From Viscum album (taxonomy: Eukaryota > Streptophyta > Magnoliopsida > Santalales > Viscaceae), in the NCBI GenBank assembly GCA_963277665.1, contig OY728132.1, forward strand, positions 273,794,898 to 273,858,897: a DNA stretch of 64,000 nucleotides. Direction: 5' to 3'. The position numbers were made by a program, and so were the translations under genes. Positions 1-10,095 of this stretch are shown in pieces. Every line of letters begins with the position of its first letter. Positions within the stretch are counted from its first letter, which is position 1. The notes under the pieces were generated by a model. The model was not told the DNA's origin. It did not search any database and saw only the letters and a list, made by a program, of their open reading frames with translations.

Positions 1-2948
1 GATAATGAAGAAGACCGTATGGAGGATGTGATTACAGATGTCAATGATGATGAAGATCGTATTGAGGAAATGACAAAGGCAATTCAAGATGAACCCCGTG
101 ATTGCCCAAAATTGTTTGAGAAGTTAAAGAGTTGTGCAAAGACGCCGTTGTATGCTGCTTGCACTAAGTATACAACATTGTCAGCTGTACTGAAGTTGTA
201 TAAATTGAAAGCAGGCAATGGATGGAGTGATGTCAGTTTTACGGAACTACTTGCTCTCTTGAATGACATGCTCCCGGAAGATAATGAGCTCCCAAGCCGG
301 ACATATGAAGCTAGAAGAATGCTACGCTCGATGGGAATGATTTCTGAAAGAATACATGCCTGCCCGAAAGACTGTATATTGTTTCGAAAGGAGAAAAAAT
401 CACTTACAGAATTCCCAATGTGTGGTGCTTCTTGATACAAGAAAGGTAAATCCAATCCTACGAAAGTTTTATGGTACTTTCCAATCATTCCAAGGTTTAG
501 GCGTTTATATGGAAGTAAAGAAACTGCAAGACAATTGTCGTGGAATGCAGATAAAAGAAATAAAGATGGGTTATTACGTCATCCGGCCGACTCTCCTCAA
601 TGGAAGAAAATTGATCATGAGTATCCTGAATTTGGAAAAGATCCGAGAAACCTTCATCTTGCGTTATCTACAGATGGAGTGAATCCTTTTGGTTTTCAAA
701 CCAGCACTCATAGTACATGGCCTGTTATGTTGCTAAATTATAACTTGCCACCCTGGTTATGCATGAAGCTAAAATTCATCATGTTATCTATGCTTATATC
801 AGGACCAAAACAACCAGGTAATGATATTGATGTTTATCTGACTCCTTTGATCGAGGATTTGAAGTTATTGTGGGACTCAGGTGTAATGTTGTATGATGCT
901 TATAGAAGTGAATACTTCACGTTGAGAGCGATGTTGTATGGGATAATAAATGATTTCCCTGCTTATGGAAATTTTTCAGGCTATAGAATTAAAGGAACTC
1001 AAGGGTGTCCCGTGTGCGAAGAAGATACAGAATCAATTAGGTTGAAACATTCATCAAAATCTGTGTTTCTAGGACATCGTAGATTTCTACCTCGTCGGCA
1101 TAAGTACCGATCTTGGATGACATCATTCAATGGAAGTTCAGAGAAACGCACAACACCGTCTCCACTAACAGGTGATCAGCTGTTTGAGAAAGTAAAAGAT
1201 ATGAACACTGTTTTTGGTAAACCATTTTTGAAAAACCTTACGAAAATCGGTTGGAAAAAGAGATCAGTTTTTTTTGAATTACCATACTGGAATTGTTTGT
1301 ACATCAGATATTTTCTTGATGTGATGCATGTGGAAAAAATGTATGTGATAGTGTTATTGGAATGTTGCTAAATGCCCCTTGCAAAACAAAAGATGGAATT
1401 AAGGCAAGGTTGGACATGGTTGACATGGGAATACGAGAAGAGTTGGCTCCCGTGAAAGGTGAAAATCGAATGTTTCTTCCTCCTACTGCTTATACTCTTT
1501 CTAGGGCAGAGAGATATCAGTTTTGCAACATCTTTAATGATGTAAAGGTTCCAGAGGGGTACTCATCAAATATCAAGAACATTGTTTCAATGAATGATTT
1601 GAAGTTAAAAGGTTTGAAATCACATGATTTCCATGTTTTGATGCAAGATCTAATTCTTATAGCTTTACGTTGCATTTTACACAAGAATGTTCGTCATACG
1701 TTATCCAAACTTTGTTTCTTTTTCAAAGCTATATGTAGCAAAGTTTTAGACCCGGGGAAATTGCCAGCTATGGAAAAAGAAATTGTCATCATATTATGTG
1801 AATTAGAAATGTTCGTCCCGCCAACATTCTTTGATATGATGGTTCATTTGATGATTCACTTGGTGAGAGAGATTCGACTTTGTGGTCCTGTGCACTATAG
1901 ATGGATGTATCCTGTTGAACGGTATATGAAGATTTTGAAAGGATATGTCAAAAATCGAAGTCGGCCAGAGGGTTGTATAGTGGAGCGATATATTGTTGAG
2001 GAAGCCATTGAATTTTGTATTGAATACCTATCTGATGTGGAAAGCATTGGTCTCCCGAAATCTCGTCACACTGGACGCATTGAGGGTGAGGGAATTTCTG
2101 GAAGAGAAGTTGTAACAATCAGTATTACAGATCGGGAGCAAGCTCATCTTTATGTTTTGCATAACAGTTGGGAGGTTGCTCCATATATTGAAACTCACAA
2201 AGAAATTCTTAGGCAGTTGAATCCATCGAGGGCTGAAAAATGGTTAGCAGATACACATAATCACCAGTTTATAGGTTGGTTTCAGGACCATATTTTTAAG
2301 CAGTTGGATGAAAATCCGAATTCAATTTTAGAACGACTTCGATGGCTAGCCGCTGGACCAAGTGTGTATGTATTATCTTATAGTGGGTATGTAATTAATG
2401 GTTATACATTCTATACGGATGAACATGATGAAGAGAGTACCATGCAAAATAGTGGAGTTACACTAGTGGCTGAAGCGATGCATGTTTCTGGTAGTAAGGA
2501 TAGAAATCCAATTTATGAAAATATGTCATACTTTGGCATTATCAAACTAATATGGGAGTTGGATTATACGACATTTCAATTGCCGATTTTTCAATGCAAA
2601 TGGATTGATAACAATAGTGGTGTTAAAATAGATGAATGGGGATTTGTGAAAGTTGATTTTAGTAAAGAAGGGTACAAAGACGAACAGTTTATAATGGAAT
2701 CAAAAGCGGTACAAGTTTTTTATGTTCCATATCCCGCAAACCGAAAGTGGTCGATTGTTCTGTTATCGTCCAAAACTATTGAGGGTTCTGATGAAAATTC
2801 AGTTGAGGACGATCCTTTTAGTGGTACGTCACAATCAATTCGGAGCGGTCCCAATGCAGATGATGTTTTGTATGTTAGAGGAGACCACAATGAAGGGATT
2901 TGGATTGTCGATAGAGGTTTCAAATCTCTTCAACCTTTGAAAAAATGA
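1..2948 (+). pseudogene. TNP2-like CACTA transposase, cut by window edge, one nonsense and one frameshift
   Basis: The frame is open from base 1, so the gene starts upstream, where these proteins usually carry a transposase-associated domain. Visible in order are a TNP2 N-terminal region (KLSALLKLYNLK-like stretch near 170-215, HACPKDC near 354-372), the tnp2 core (about 535-1,340, with DSPQWKKIDHEYPEFG and GCPVCEEDTE), a DUF4218-like region (about 1,620-2,100, with VHYRWMYPVERYMK) and a DUF4216-like region (about 2,520-2,770). In the family this protein cuts and joins element ends in the nucleus. Two lesions are visible. A TGA at 433-435 sits where relatives have Arg before Tyr-Lys, consistent with CGA to TGA. 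A run of six A at 1,334-1,339, where the family motif (HVEKNVCD) requires seven, shifts the frame. The frame is otherwise open to the TGA at 2,946-2,948. No intron is obvious. Confidence 0.88.
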
Positions 2949-3118
2949 AAGAGAGTTCAGTAAACAGGTTATATTTTGTTTGTAATATAGATCTTGTTAT
3001 CTCATGTTATTATCTTATCATTACAGAATTTATGTAATTTGAATGAACTGTTCAACCACTTTTGCAGATAATGACTTCTGCACATTCTGGTGCTCCTAAC
3101 CTTGAGACTGAACAAGTC

Positions 3119-3357
3119 TCTCAAGCAGCTGCTGCTGCGGCTGCTGCTACTCCTGCTGCTCCTGCAGCTCATGCTGCTGCTACTGTTGCTCCTGATGCGG
3201 CTCCTGCTGCTCCTACTGCTGTGGCTCCTACTCCTCCTCCTGTTGTGGCTCCTGGTGCTCCTACTGCTCCTGCTGCTGCTCTTACTGCTGCGGCTCCTGG
3301 TGCTCCTACTGCTCCTCCTGCTGCTCTTGCTGTTGCGGCTCCTTCTCTTAGTGTTGA
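3119..3357 (+). repeat. GCT/CCT codon-rich low-complexity stretch encoding Ala/Pro run
   Basis: An imperfect trinucleotide-rich tract (GCTGCT, CCTGCT, GCTCCT) encodes about 80 residues that are mostly Ala and Pro with some Thr and Val, at the N-terminus of the CACTA second gene. Such tracts grow by slippage. The long reading frames in the other five frames here (Ser/Arg-rich, Leu-rich) are by-products of this tract. Confidence 0.8.
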
Positions 3358-5844
3358 GGTCCAACAACCATCAGCACATGCCGTTGATATCATAGTATAT
3401 GAACATATAGATGATGTTGATATCGATGAAATGGTCAGGAATGAAGGACCGACGTCGCAGAAATCACATGTGCGTCGTAGTTTGACAGTGTTAGCCAACA
3501 TTCTTAAGGCAAAAAGCAAAGGCATCAAATTTGAAGTCAGATGGAATGCATGAGGCCAACATGTGAATCCCAACAAGGCTATGTTTAGCAGTTACATTGG
3601 AGTTGTCACTCGGCAACGCGTGCCGATTGACATAGATTCATGGCACCATGTTGTGTCCGGGTTGAAGGCTGTGATCTGGGAAGAAATTACGGTAACATTA
3701 TGAATTTATTTCTTTAATTAACTAGAAAATAAAATGATGAAACAGTGTCTTACTCTTCTCAATCTCTTGCAGAGTACATTTATAGTAGACGACTCACACA
3801 AGGATTATGTACTAAGGCTTGTAGGAAAGATTCATCGAGGTTTTCGTACTATTTTAACAAGATGTCACCTGAAAGATTCTAAAGGTAAAATAAACCCGCA
3901 CCCACCCATTGTCTATGCGCACCTGATATCCCAAGAAGCATGGGATGCATTTATTGGCCGTCGTGGGGATGAGAAGTTTTAGGTACATTGTGAGTGATAA
4001 TACGTTGTTTGAGGATACCTGTATTCATCACTTTGATTGTCAATATTTCATTTATGAAACAAAAACTCTGTACTGAAAATAAGGAACGTGCATCAAATCC
4101 AACATACCCCTATCGTAAAGCAAGGATGGGGTACGCTTCATTAGAAAAGAAAATGGTACGTATTGTAAATTTACAGTAATATTGTTAGGTTCCAATAAAC
4201 AACATCATAATTATCTTTCTATGTTTATATGTAGATTGATGAATCTAAAACCAAATGCACTTCTATCCCACGTCATGTGCTATGGAAGGAGGCACGTGTG
4301 AACAAAGAAGGGAAGTTAATAGATGAGAACACACAAAAAGTGTGGGAAATATGTGTAAGTATGACACGATGATAAAAAGATTTGTTTAAAATTGCTATTA
4401 CATAAAAATAATTAGTTTTTTTCCTATATCTGAAAGTCACAGGAATCAGCTACTCCTGTAGCTGATACAGACCTATTATCGACGGCTTTGAAGCAGCCAG
4501 AAAAATACGGTCGTGTCAGAGGTGCAAGGTTTGGGGTGACACCCCGAGTATATTTTGAGAAGAAGAAAAATATAGATGATACAGAGAAAAAATTGGAACA
4601 AATGAGCGAAAAAATAGCAACCCTTGAAGAACAATTGCAATGGCAGGGAGAGTTTCTAGCAACTTTTATGGGTGGGAAGCAAAGGGAGGACACAACTCAG
4701 GAACAACCACCGCATGAACATCCTGCCCCACCCCCCACCAGCTTTGAGGCGAGCCATTCACCTAAAAAAAATGTCTTAGCCGTGGTAATCAATATTCTAA
4801 TAACGGTTCCCATGAAATATGAATCAGAAAAACACTGATAATTTATCTGTACTGATCTTCTACAGGGTGATAATGATTGTGATTTATATCTGTCAACACC
4901 CACCTATCACCTTGTAGCGAGGGATACAGTGTTCAATATCCCAGATGCCACACTGCATAATAGACCACTTTCAAAAGATCATCTGAAAGTGATGATTACT
5001 ATAGCTCATGAGCCAAATGCAATGCTACCTATTCCACTTGATGACGATGATATTCATATGGTTGAAAAGGCTATTGGAAAATTAATTGCATGGCCGGCAC
5101 AACTTGTAAGAGTACATGCAGACAAAGAGGTATTTATTTCCGTTTATTTTCAAGCTAAACCCTTAACAATTAAAGAAAAGAGTGTCTGAATCAATGATTG
5201 TTGTTATAGACGGAGAAAGGAAAGGGGGTGACTAACATCGGCTCGAAACCATCTAAAGGATTGACCAATCGATCCCAAGGAGCTACTGAAAGCACAATAA
5301 CACCACCTGTTCTCTTTCCACATTTACTAGCATTGAAGACTCGTGTGGATACGAAGCTAAAAGATGGTAATAGTCATATAGTGATTTTCGAAGAAAATAT
5401 ATACGGAGAGGAAAGTCAAGATTTCGTTGTTGCTGAAAATGTAAATGAAATCCTTGAAAACGGTTGGTTAGGCGTCACTGCTGTAAATGTATATATGAGG
5501 TATGTTTCCATGAATTGATTTTATAAAAGCTGATATAATGTGCAAATTATGAATATATGCATTTTATATTGTTGACAGACGCATTTATGAAAAAAAGTTG
5601 AAGGGATTTTCCCATGAGCCAAGATTTGGACTGGTTAGTCCTCATATCACATCAACACACCAAACAAAAATAGAGTCATCAAAAAGGGATGCAATAGTGA
5701 AGGACTTGCTGAAAACATTTGAACGCAAGATTACAGATGACAGACTTTTCCTAATACCAACCATGCAGGGGTAATACTCTATGATTAAAGCATATCAATT
5801 ATATTTTCACTTTTTTTATTACTTATTCCTTTTTGTGTTTTTAG

Positions 5845-6478
5845 GCAACATTGGTTGCTAATTGCGGTGAACTTGGATACTCCGAAGATTTATTTTCTGG
5901 ATTCAAAGCTAGGATATCCATCAAACCGACCATACATGATGGAATTTGTGAATCTGTAAGACACTACATCTTACGTTTTAGGTCTAAACATCAATTTATA
6001 TAATATATATTATCTTTTACTGAGGATTCTGTTATGATAGGGCGGTGTAGCAATATCGTCTAAATCATGGTATGAGGACAGGGGCTAAGCATAAGGAGCC
6101 GAGCAAGTACTACATCTGGACAAATATCAGGGTATATATAATAAAATTTCACTATCCAAACACACCTCAACACAAGTTATTTATTCTCCTAATGATCAAT
6201 TTTTTTGCAGTGTCCAAAACAGACAAACGATAATGATTGCGGTTATTATGTTTGTAAATTTATGAAAGAGATCATTTTTCATCAGCAAACTAGCATCCCT
6301 AAAGAGGTATTTTCAAAAACAATTACTAGTTCATTTAAGTTATTTATTAATTCTTTATTTTTTTATTTTTCAGTACTACTATGACTGCCGAAAAGCCTCA
6401 TACTCACAAGACGATATAGATGTGTTCAAAAATGAGTGGGCCGCATACCTGATGACAGATTGTACACAAATACAATGA
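5845..6478 (+). other. Ulp1-like (C48) cysteine protease catalytic module inside the CACTA second gene
   Basis: Four short exons hold the whole catalytic set in family order: HWLLIAVNL (His at 5,849), YFLDSK (Asp at 5,900), the Gln of CPKQTND (6,220) and NDCGYYVCK (Cys at 6,238), followed by a C-terminal helix-like end (VFKNEWAAYL) and TGA. Spacing between residues fits the C48 family. Introns keep reading phase (2, 2, 0, 0). The only visible lesion in the module is the TAG at 6,048-6,050. Known C48 enzymes process SUMO precursors and remove SUMO from substrates. Related domains recur in plant CACTA and Mutator elements. Confidence 0.8.
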
Positions 6479-6684
6479 TGATCTGACTTGGGGACATGTA
6501 CAATTGGTGGTCATTTTTGAGAGGGGTTAAGGGGATCAAAAGATGAAATATTTTTGTATGTAAATGTTCGTAGCAAAATTGTAATTGTTATTAAATAAAA
6601 CATTATTTCTCCAATGAGTCATTTTTCCATTTTAACAGATGATATGCACCAGCAACATGCAAGAATGTTGAACCACTAAAATGG
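6479..6684 (+). other. 3' untranslated and spacer of the CACTA second gene
   Basis: AT-rich sequence after the stop codon. An AATAAA-like signal (AAATAAAAC, about 6,593-6,601) is a plausible polyadenylation signal. The segment ends with a 23-bp motif starting AACATGCAAGAATG (6,654-6,676) that recurs at 7,368-7,390, so the first tandem array is flanked by direct repeats. Confidence 0.5.
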
Positions 6685-7367
6685 TCGCTCTCTTGTTTAA
6701 AATGGACACCACTTTAATTGAAAACAACAACTGACCTACGGAAATCCGACCAGACGCATCTGGATTGCCTTCATCCTTTAGGAGAACGATCCACGGGTCC
6801 TTGGTGACGTGTACGAGTCAACTACGCCTCAATCCGAGGCACGGTGTGACCACTACCACCCAAAGGGTCGCTCTCTTGTTTAAAATGGACACCACCTTAA
6901 TTGGAAACAACAACTGACCTACGAAAATCCGACCGGACGCATCCGGATTGCCTTCATTCTTTAGGAGAACGATCCACAGGTCCTTGGTGACGTGTACGAG
7001 TCAACCCTACCTCAATCTGAGGCACGGTGTGACCGCTACCACCCAAAGATTCGCTCTCTTGTTTAAAATGGACACCACTTTAATTGGAAACAACAACTGA
7101 CCTACGTAAATCGGACCAGACGCATCCGGATTGCCTTCATCCTTTAGGAGAAGGATCCACGGGTCCTTGGTGACGTGTACGAGTCAACCCCGCCTCAATC
7201 CGAGGCACGGTGTGACCGCTACCACCCAAATGGTCGCTCTCTTGTTTAAAATGGACACCACTTTAATTGGAAACAACAACTGACATACGTAAATCTGACC
7301 AGACGCATCCGGATTGCCTTCATCCTTTAGGAGAAGGATCCACGGGTCCTTGGTGACGTGTACGAGT
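6685..7367 (+). repeat. Tandem array, about 4 copies of a 183-bp subterminal unit
   Basis: Units begin with TCGCTCTCTTGTTTAAAATG at 6,685, 6,868, 7,051 and 7,234, giving an exact 183-bp period; the last unit is cut short. Each contains TGACGTGTACGAGTCAAC and an ACAACTGAC motif. Copies differ by only a few bases. The unit is a relative of the 176-bp half-units in the larger arrays, here in the same orientation as the right array (10,685-12,120). Subterminal repeats of CACTA elements are binding sites for the element's second protein in studied cases; that role is inferred here. The array is bounded by near-identical 23-bp direct repeats at 6,654-6,676 and 7,368-7,390. Confidence 0.9.
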
Positions 7368-7416
7368 AACATGCAAGAATGATGGACCACATTTCTTTGG
7401 CCTTTGGACAAAAAAT

Positions 7417-7490
7417 CCAGTAAAATCTCCAAAATACCTTCATATCATGCATGAACCAGTAAAATCTCCAAAATACCTTCATATCACGCA
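7417..7490 (+). repeat. Short tandem duplication, 39-bp period
   Basis: The motif CCAGTAAAATCTCCAAAATA and its continuation CCTTCATATCA occurs at 7,417 and again at 7,456. It lies between the 183-bp array and the B3-fragment junction. Confidence 0.85.
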
Positions 7491-7556
7491 GTTCTGAAAA
7501 GAGTCTCTATTTAAAAGAAAGTCACAAATTTAGATACATCTCGAGATGGTCAGTTG
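7491..7556 (-). pseudogene. Orphan copy of the B3-fragment 3' flank joined to the 352-bp array
   Basis: This stretch (GCAGTTCTGAAAAGAGTC to GAGATGGTCAGTT) matches 9,075-9,140 with a few substitutions. In the palindrome arm the sequence continues into the B3 fragment (TTTAAAGGC); here it jumps after GGTCAGTT into the array unit (GTTGATTTCACTT). It marks a recombination junction with short shared sequence and is not a gene. Confidence 0.75.
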
Positions 7557-8728
7557 TTGATTTCACTTAAAAATAAGTCCATTTTTAACAAAACAGTGAC
7601 ACTGTGAGTGGTGTCGGCCACATCGGGCCTCAGATTGATGCGGTGTTGAATCGTACACGTCACACATGAGTCATTGTTCATTGTGAAAAAGTATCAACGC
7701 AATCAGAAGCCATTAGATCGATTTGGCGTATGTACGTAAAATATTGTCCATTTTAAACTAAATACATACACTTGGAGTGATATCGGTCACACCGCGCCTC
7801 GGATTGAAGCGGGGTTGACTCGTACACGTCACATTTGACCCATGGATCATTGTACTTAAGTTTCAATAGAATCCCAATGCGTTTGGTCGGTTTGTCGTAT
7901 GTCAGTTGTTGATTTCACTTAAAATTAAGTCCATTTTTAACAAAACAGTGACACTGTGAGTGGTGTCGGCCACACCGGGCCTCAGATTGATGCGGTGTTG
8001 AATCGTACACGTCACACATGAGTCATTGATTGTTGTAAAAAAGTATCAACGCAATCAGAAGCCGTTAGATCGGTTTGGCGTATGTACGTAAAATATTGTC
8101 CATTTTAAACTAAATACATACACTTGGAGTGATACCGGTCACACCGCGCCTCTGATTGAGGCGGGGTTGAATCTTACACGTCACATTTGACCCATGGATA
8201 GTTGTCCTTAAGTTTCAATAGAATCCCAATGTGTTTGGTCGGTTTGCCGTATGTCAGTTGTTGATTTCACTTAAAAATAAGTCCATTTTTAACAAAACAG
8301 TGACACTGTGAGTGGTGTCGGCCACACCGGGCCTCGGATTGATGCGGTGTTGAATCGTACACGTCACACATGAGTCATTGATCATTGTGAAAAAAGTATC
8401 AATGCAATCAGAAGCCGTTAGATCAGTTTGGCGTATGTACGTAAAATATTGTCCATTTTAAACTAAATACATACACTTGGAGTGATACCGGTCACACGGC
8501 GTCTTGGATTGATGCGGGGTTGAGTCGTACACGTCACATATAACCCATGAATCGTTGTCCTAAAGTGTCAACACAATCCGAAGGCGTTTGGTCAGTTTCC
8601 CGTATGTCAGTTTTTGATTTCTCACTTAAAAATAAGTCCATTTTGAACAAAACAGAGGCACTTGGAGTTGTGTCGGCCACAACAGGCCTCAGATTGAGGC
8701 AGGGTTGACTCGTACACGTCACATTTGA
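7549..8728 (-). repeat. Left subterminal array: 352-bp units made of two diverged 176-bp halves
   Basis: Unit starts (GTCAGTTGTTGATTTCACTT or close) are at 7,549, 7,901, 8,253 and 8,605, an exact 352-bp period with the fourth copy partial. Each unit has two related halves, one starting GTCAGTTGTTG and one GTATGTACGTAAAATATTG, each ending near the CGTACACGTCAC motif. Orientation is opposite to the 183-bp array and to the right array. This is a higher-order repeat structure like that of satellite DNA. It forms the outer part of the left palindrome arm. Confidence 0.9.
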
Positions 8729-9071
8729 AGGTGAGTATGCATACACGATAGTTGACCTTCTTAGAGAAGGGTTTCTGGAAGAGTATAAAAGATATGAAGC
8801 AATTAAGATCATTAGAGTGTTGGAGCAAATGTGGTTTCTACAAACAATGTGGAAATCGGCTTGTGCAAAGCGACATAAGTTACAACTTGCCGGTATTGTA
8901 CTCTATTTTTTTCTGGAAGGTTTCAGTTTAAATGAATTTTGGAATGATCATTGCTAGCCATTGTCTTTTAGGTTTTTTTGACAGCCGAGGGGAAAGGGTG
9001 GGGTCTGAAGACATTGTAGGATATGTCGAAGGGTGATTTTGTGTGTGAATATGTTGGAGAAATGTTAACTC
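8729..9071 (+). pseudogene. Captured SUVR-type SET-domain histone methyltransferase fragment, left copy
   Basis: The sequence encodes pieces of the pre-SET and start of the SET domain of SUVR1/2/4-like proteins, which methylate histone H3 Lys9 in plants. In order: GEYAYTIVDLLREGFLEEY (8,730-8,788), then in another frame ECWSKCG..KQCGNRLVQ (8,815-8,868), a GT-AG intron of 79 bp (8,893-8,971), then VFLTAEGKGWGLKTL (8,972-9,016), an in-frame TAG (9,017-9,019) and KGDFVCEYVGEMLT (9,026-9,067). The intron lies exactly where related genes join LQ to VFLT, so a DNA segment was captured, not a cDNA. The catalytic C-terminal half of SET is absent, so no enzyme can be made. This copy has Phe for a conserved pre-SET Cys and Pro for the Gln before the intron; the right copy keeps both ancestral residues. 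Confidence 0.82.
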
Positions 9072-9115
9072 CCGCAGTTCTGAAAAGAGTCACTATTTGA
9101 AAGAAAGTCACAAGT

Positions 9116-9313
9116 TTAGATACATCTCAAGATGGTCAGTTTAAAGGCATTTTGAGGGACACTACTAAAGACATGCTCAGATATGCACACATCCCCCACT
9201 TTTAGATCGTTGTCTACTACAATGATCTTCCAAACAAGATATGCATTAGAACGCTCATGATACATAGAGAAATTCATTGGCCACCTTCGAGAATGATCTG
9301 AAGCACAAACCAT
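9116..9313 (-). pseudogene. Captured B3 DNA-binding domain fragment (REM-like), left copy
   Basis: On the minus strand the frame reads RRWPMNFSMYHE, then VVDNDLKVGDVCISE, then FKLTILRCI and a stop. This matches the second half of plant B3 domains of the REM type, where a W-P-V strand, a DNNLKVGDVCIFEL-type turn and a hydrophobic final strand (F-K-V-T-I) are diagnostic. B3 proteins bind DNA in the nucleus. Only about 65 codons remain, without the N-terminal half of the domain, so it is a fragment. It faces the opposite way to the adjacent methyltransferase fragment, so two separate captures or a rearrangement brought them together. Confidence 0.72.
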
Positions 9314-9697
9314 GACAGCATTATGTTTTTAACTTCAGCACCTCAATTGAGAATGTGACACCTTTCAAGACTTGGCGCCATTGTATGTCGTTTCGTCCAC
9401 TGAATGGGTCTATCCTTTTATTTAATTTTTTTAACTTCAGTCAAATATTCTAGCAAGATGTCGCGGCAGATCCTTCACCATTTTGTTTTTCTGAACATCT
9501 CATTACATTGTTAAAAAAAGCAGGGTGTCTTGCATGGGCAATACATTCCTGTATTGAAGATGATGCACTCCCATTTATTCGAACCCACAAGGTTAATTAT
9601 TTTGTTTAAGCCTAATGATTGATTTAATTATTTTGGAACACATAATCATGAAAATCGTATGATGGTTGTACCCAGATAGGACTCCAATTCATTGGTT
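9314..9697. other. Inner palindrome arm, unidentified sequence with one exon-like stretch
   Basis: About 380 bp between the B3 fragment and the palindrome centre, repeated in inverse at 9,711-10,090. Bases about 9,524-9,591 are open on both strands and are followed by GT (CACAAG|GTTAAT), looking like an exon border; the plus-strand reading includes CLAWAIHSCIEDDALPF. I do not recognise it. The rest is AT-rich and looks like intron or spacer. Confidence 0.35.
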
Positions 9698-9710
9698 AGA
9701 CAATAGATTT

Positions 9711-10090
9711 AACCAATGAATTGGAGTCCTATCTGGGTACAACCATCATACGATTTTCATGATTATGTGTTCCACAATAATTAAATCAATCATTAGGCTT
9801 AAACAAAATAATTAACCATGTGGGTTCGAATAAATGGGAGTGCATCATCTTCAATACAGGAACGTATTGCCCATGCAAGACACCCTTCTTTTTTTTAACA
9901 ATGTAATGAGATGTTTAGCAAAACAAAATGGTGAAGGATCTGCCGCGACATCTTTCTAGAATATTTGACTGAAGTTAAAAAAATTAAATAAAAAGATAGA
10001 CCCATTCAGTGGACGAAACGACATACAATGACGCCAAGTCCTGAAAGGTGTCACATTCTCAATTGAGGTGCTGATGTTAAAAACATAATG
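9711..10090. other. Inner palindrome arm, inverted copy of 9,314-9,697
   Basis: Reverse complement of the left inner arm with scattered substitutions. No independent gene is visible. Confidence 0.6.
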
Positions 10091-10095
10091 CTGTC

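Larger units (their letters stand above)
3071..6478 (+). pseudogene. CACTA second gene: Ala/Pro-rich N-terminus, En/Spm transposase region, C-terminal Ulp1-like C48 protease; multi-exon
   Basis: A TTTTGCAG acceptor precedes the ATG at 3,071. Exons I can fit by frame and GT/AG borders are 3,071-3,691; 3,773-3,982; about 4,050-4,155; 4,235-4,354; 4,443-4,784; 4,866-5,129; 5,210-5,499; 5,579-5,770; 5,845-5,955; 6,041-6,131; 6,211-6,306; and 6,374-6,478 (TGA). The first exons read as a plant transposase (Ptta/En/Spm) region (NKERAS..YPYRKARMGY, RHVLWKEARVNKEG). A coiled-coil-like stretch lies near 4,575-4,650, then a segment like those found in CACTA proteins (4,866-5,129). The last exons are a Ulp1-type SUMO protease fold with His (5,849), Asp (5,900, FLDS), Gln (6,220) and Cys (6,238, NDCGYYV). 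Lesions are TGA 3,551-3,553 (CGA expected, RGQ motif), TAG 3,980-3,982 at an exon end, and TAG 6,048-6,050. The acceptor of exon 3 is unclear. The protease role in transposition is not established; SUMO removal is inferred from the family. Confidence 0.8.

Noticed and set aside
84..488. 134-codon minus-strand frame
   Set aside because: It lies opposite the TNP2 gene, whose frame has clear family motifs.
3002..3395. Ser/Arg-rich minus-strand frame and Leu-rich plus-strand frame
   Set aside because: Both are alternate-frame readings of the GCT/CCT low-complexity tract; the Ala/Pro frame joins the CACTA gene.
8729..9071. A functional histone methyltransferase gene
   Set aside because: Only pre-SET and the first part of SET are present, with a frame change and a stop; there is no catalytic C-terminal half.
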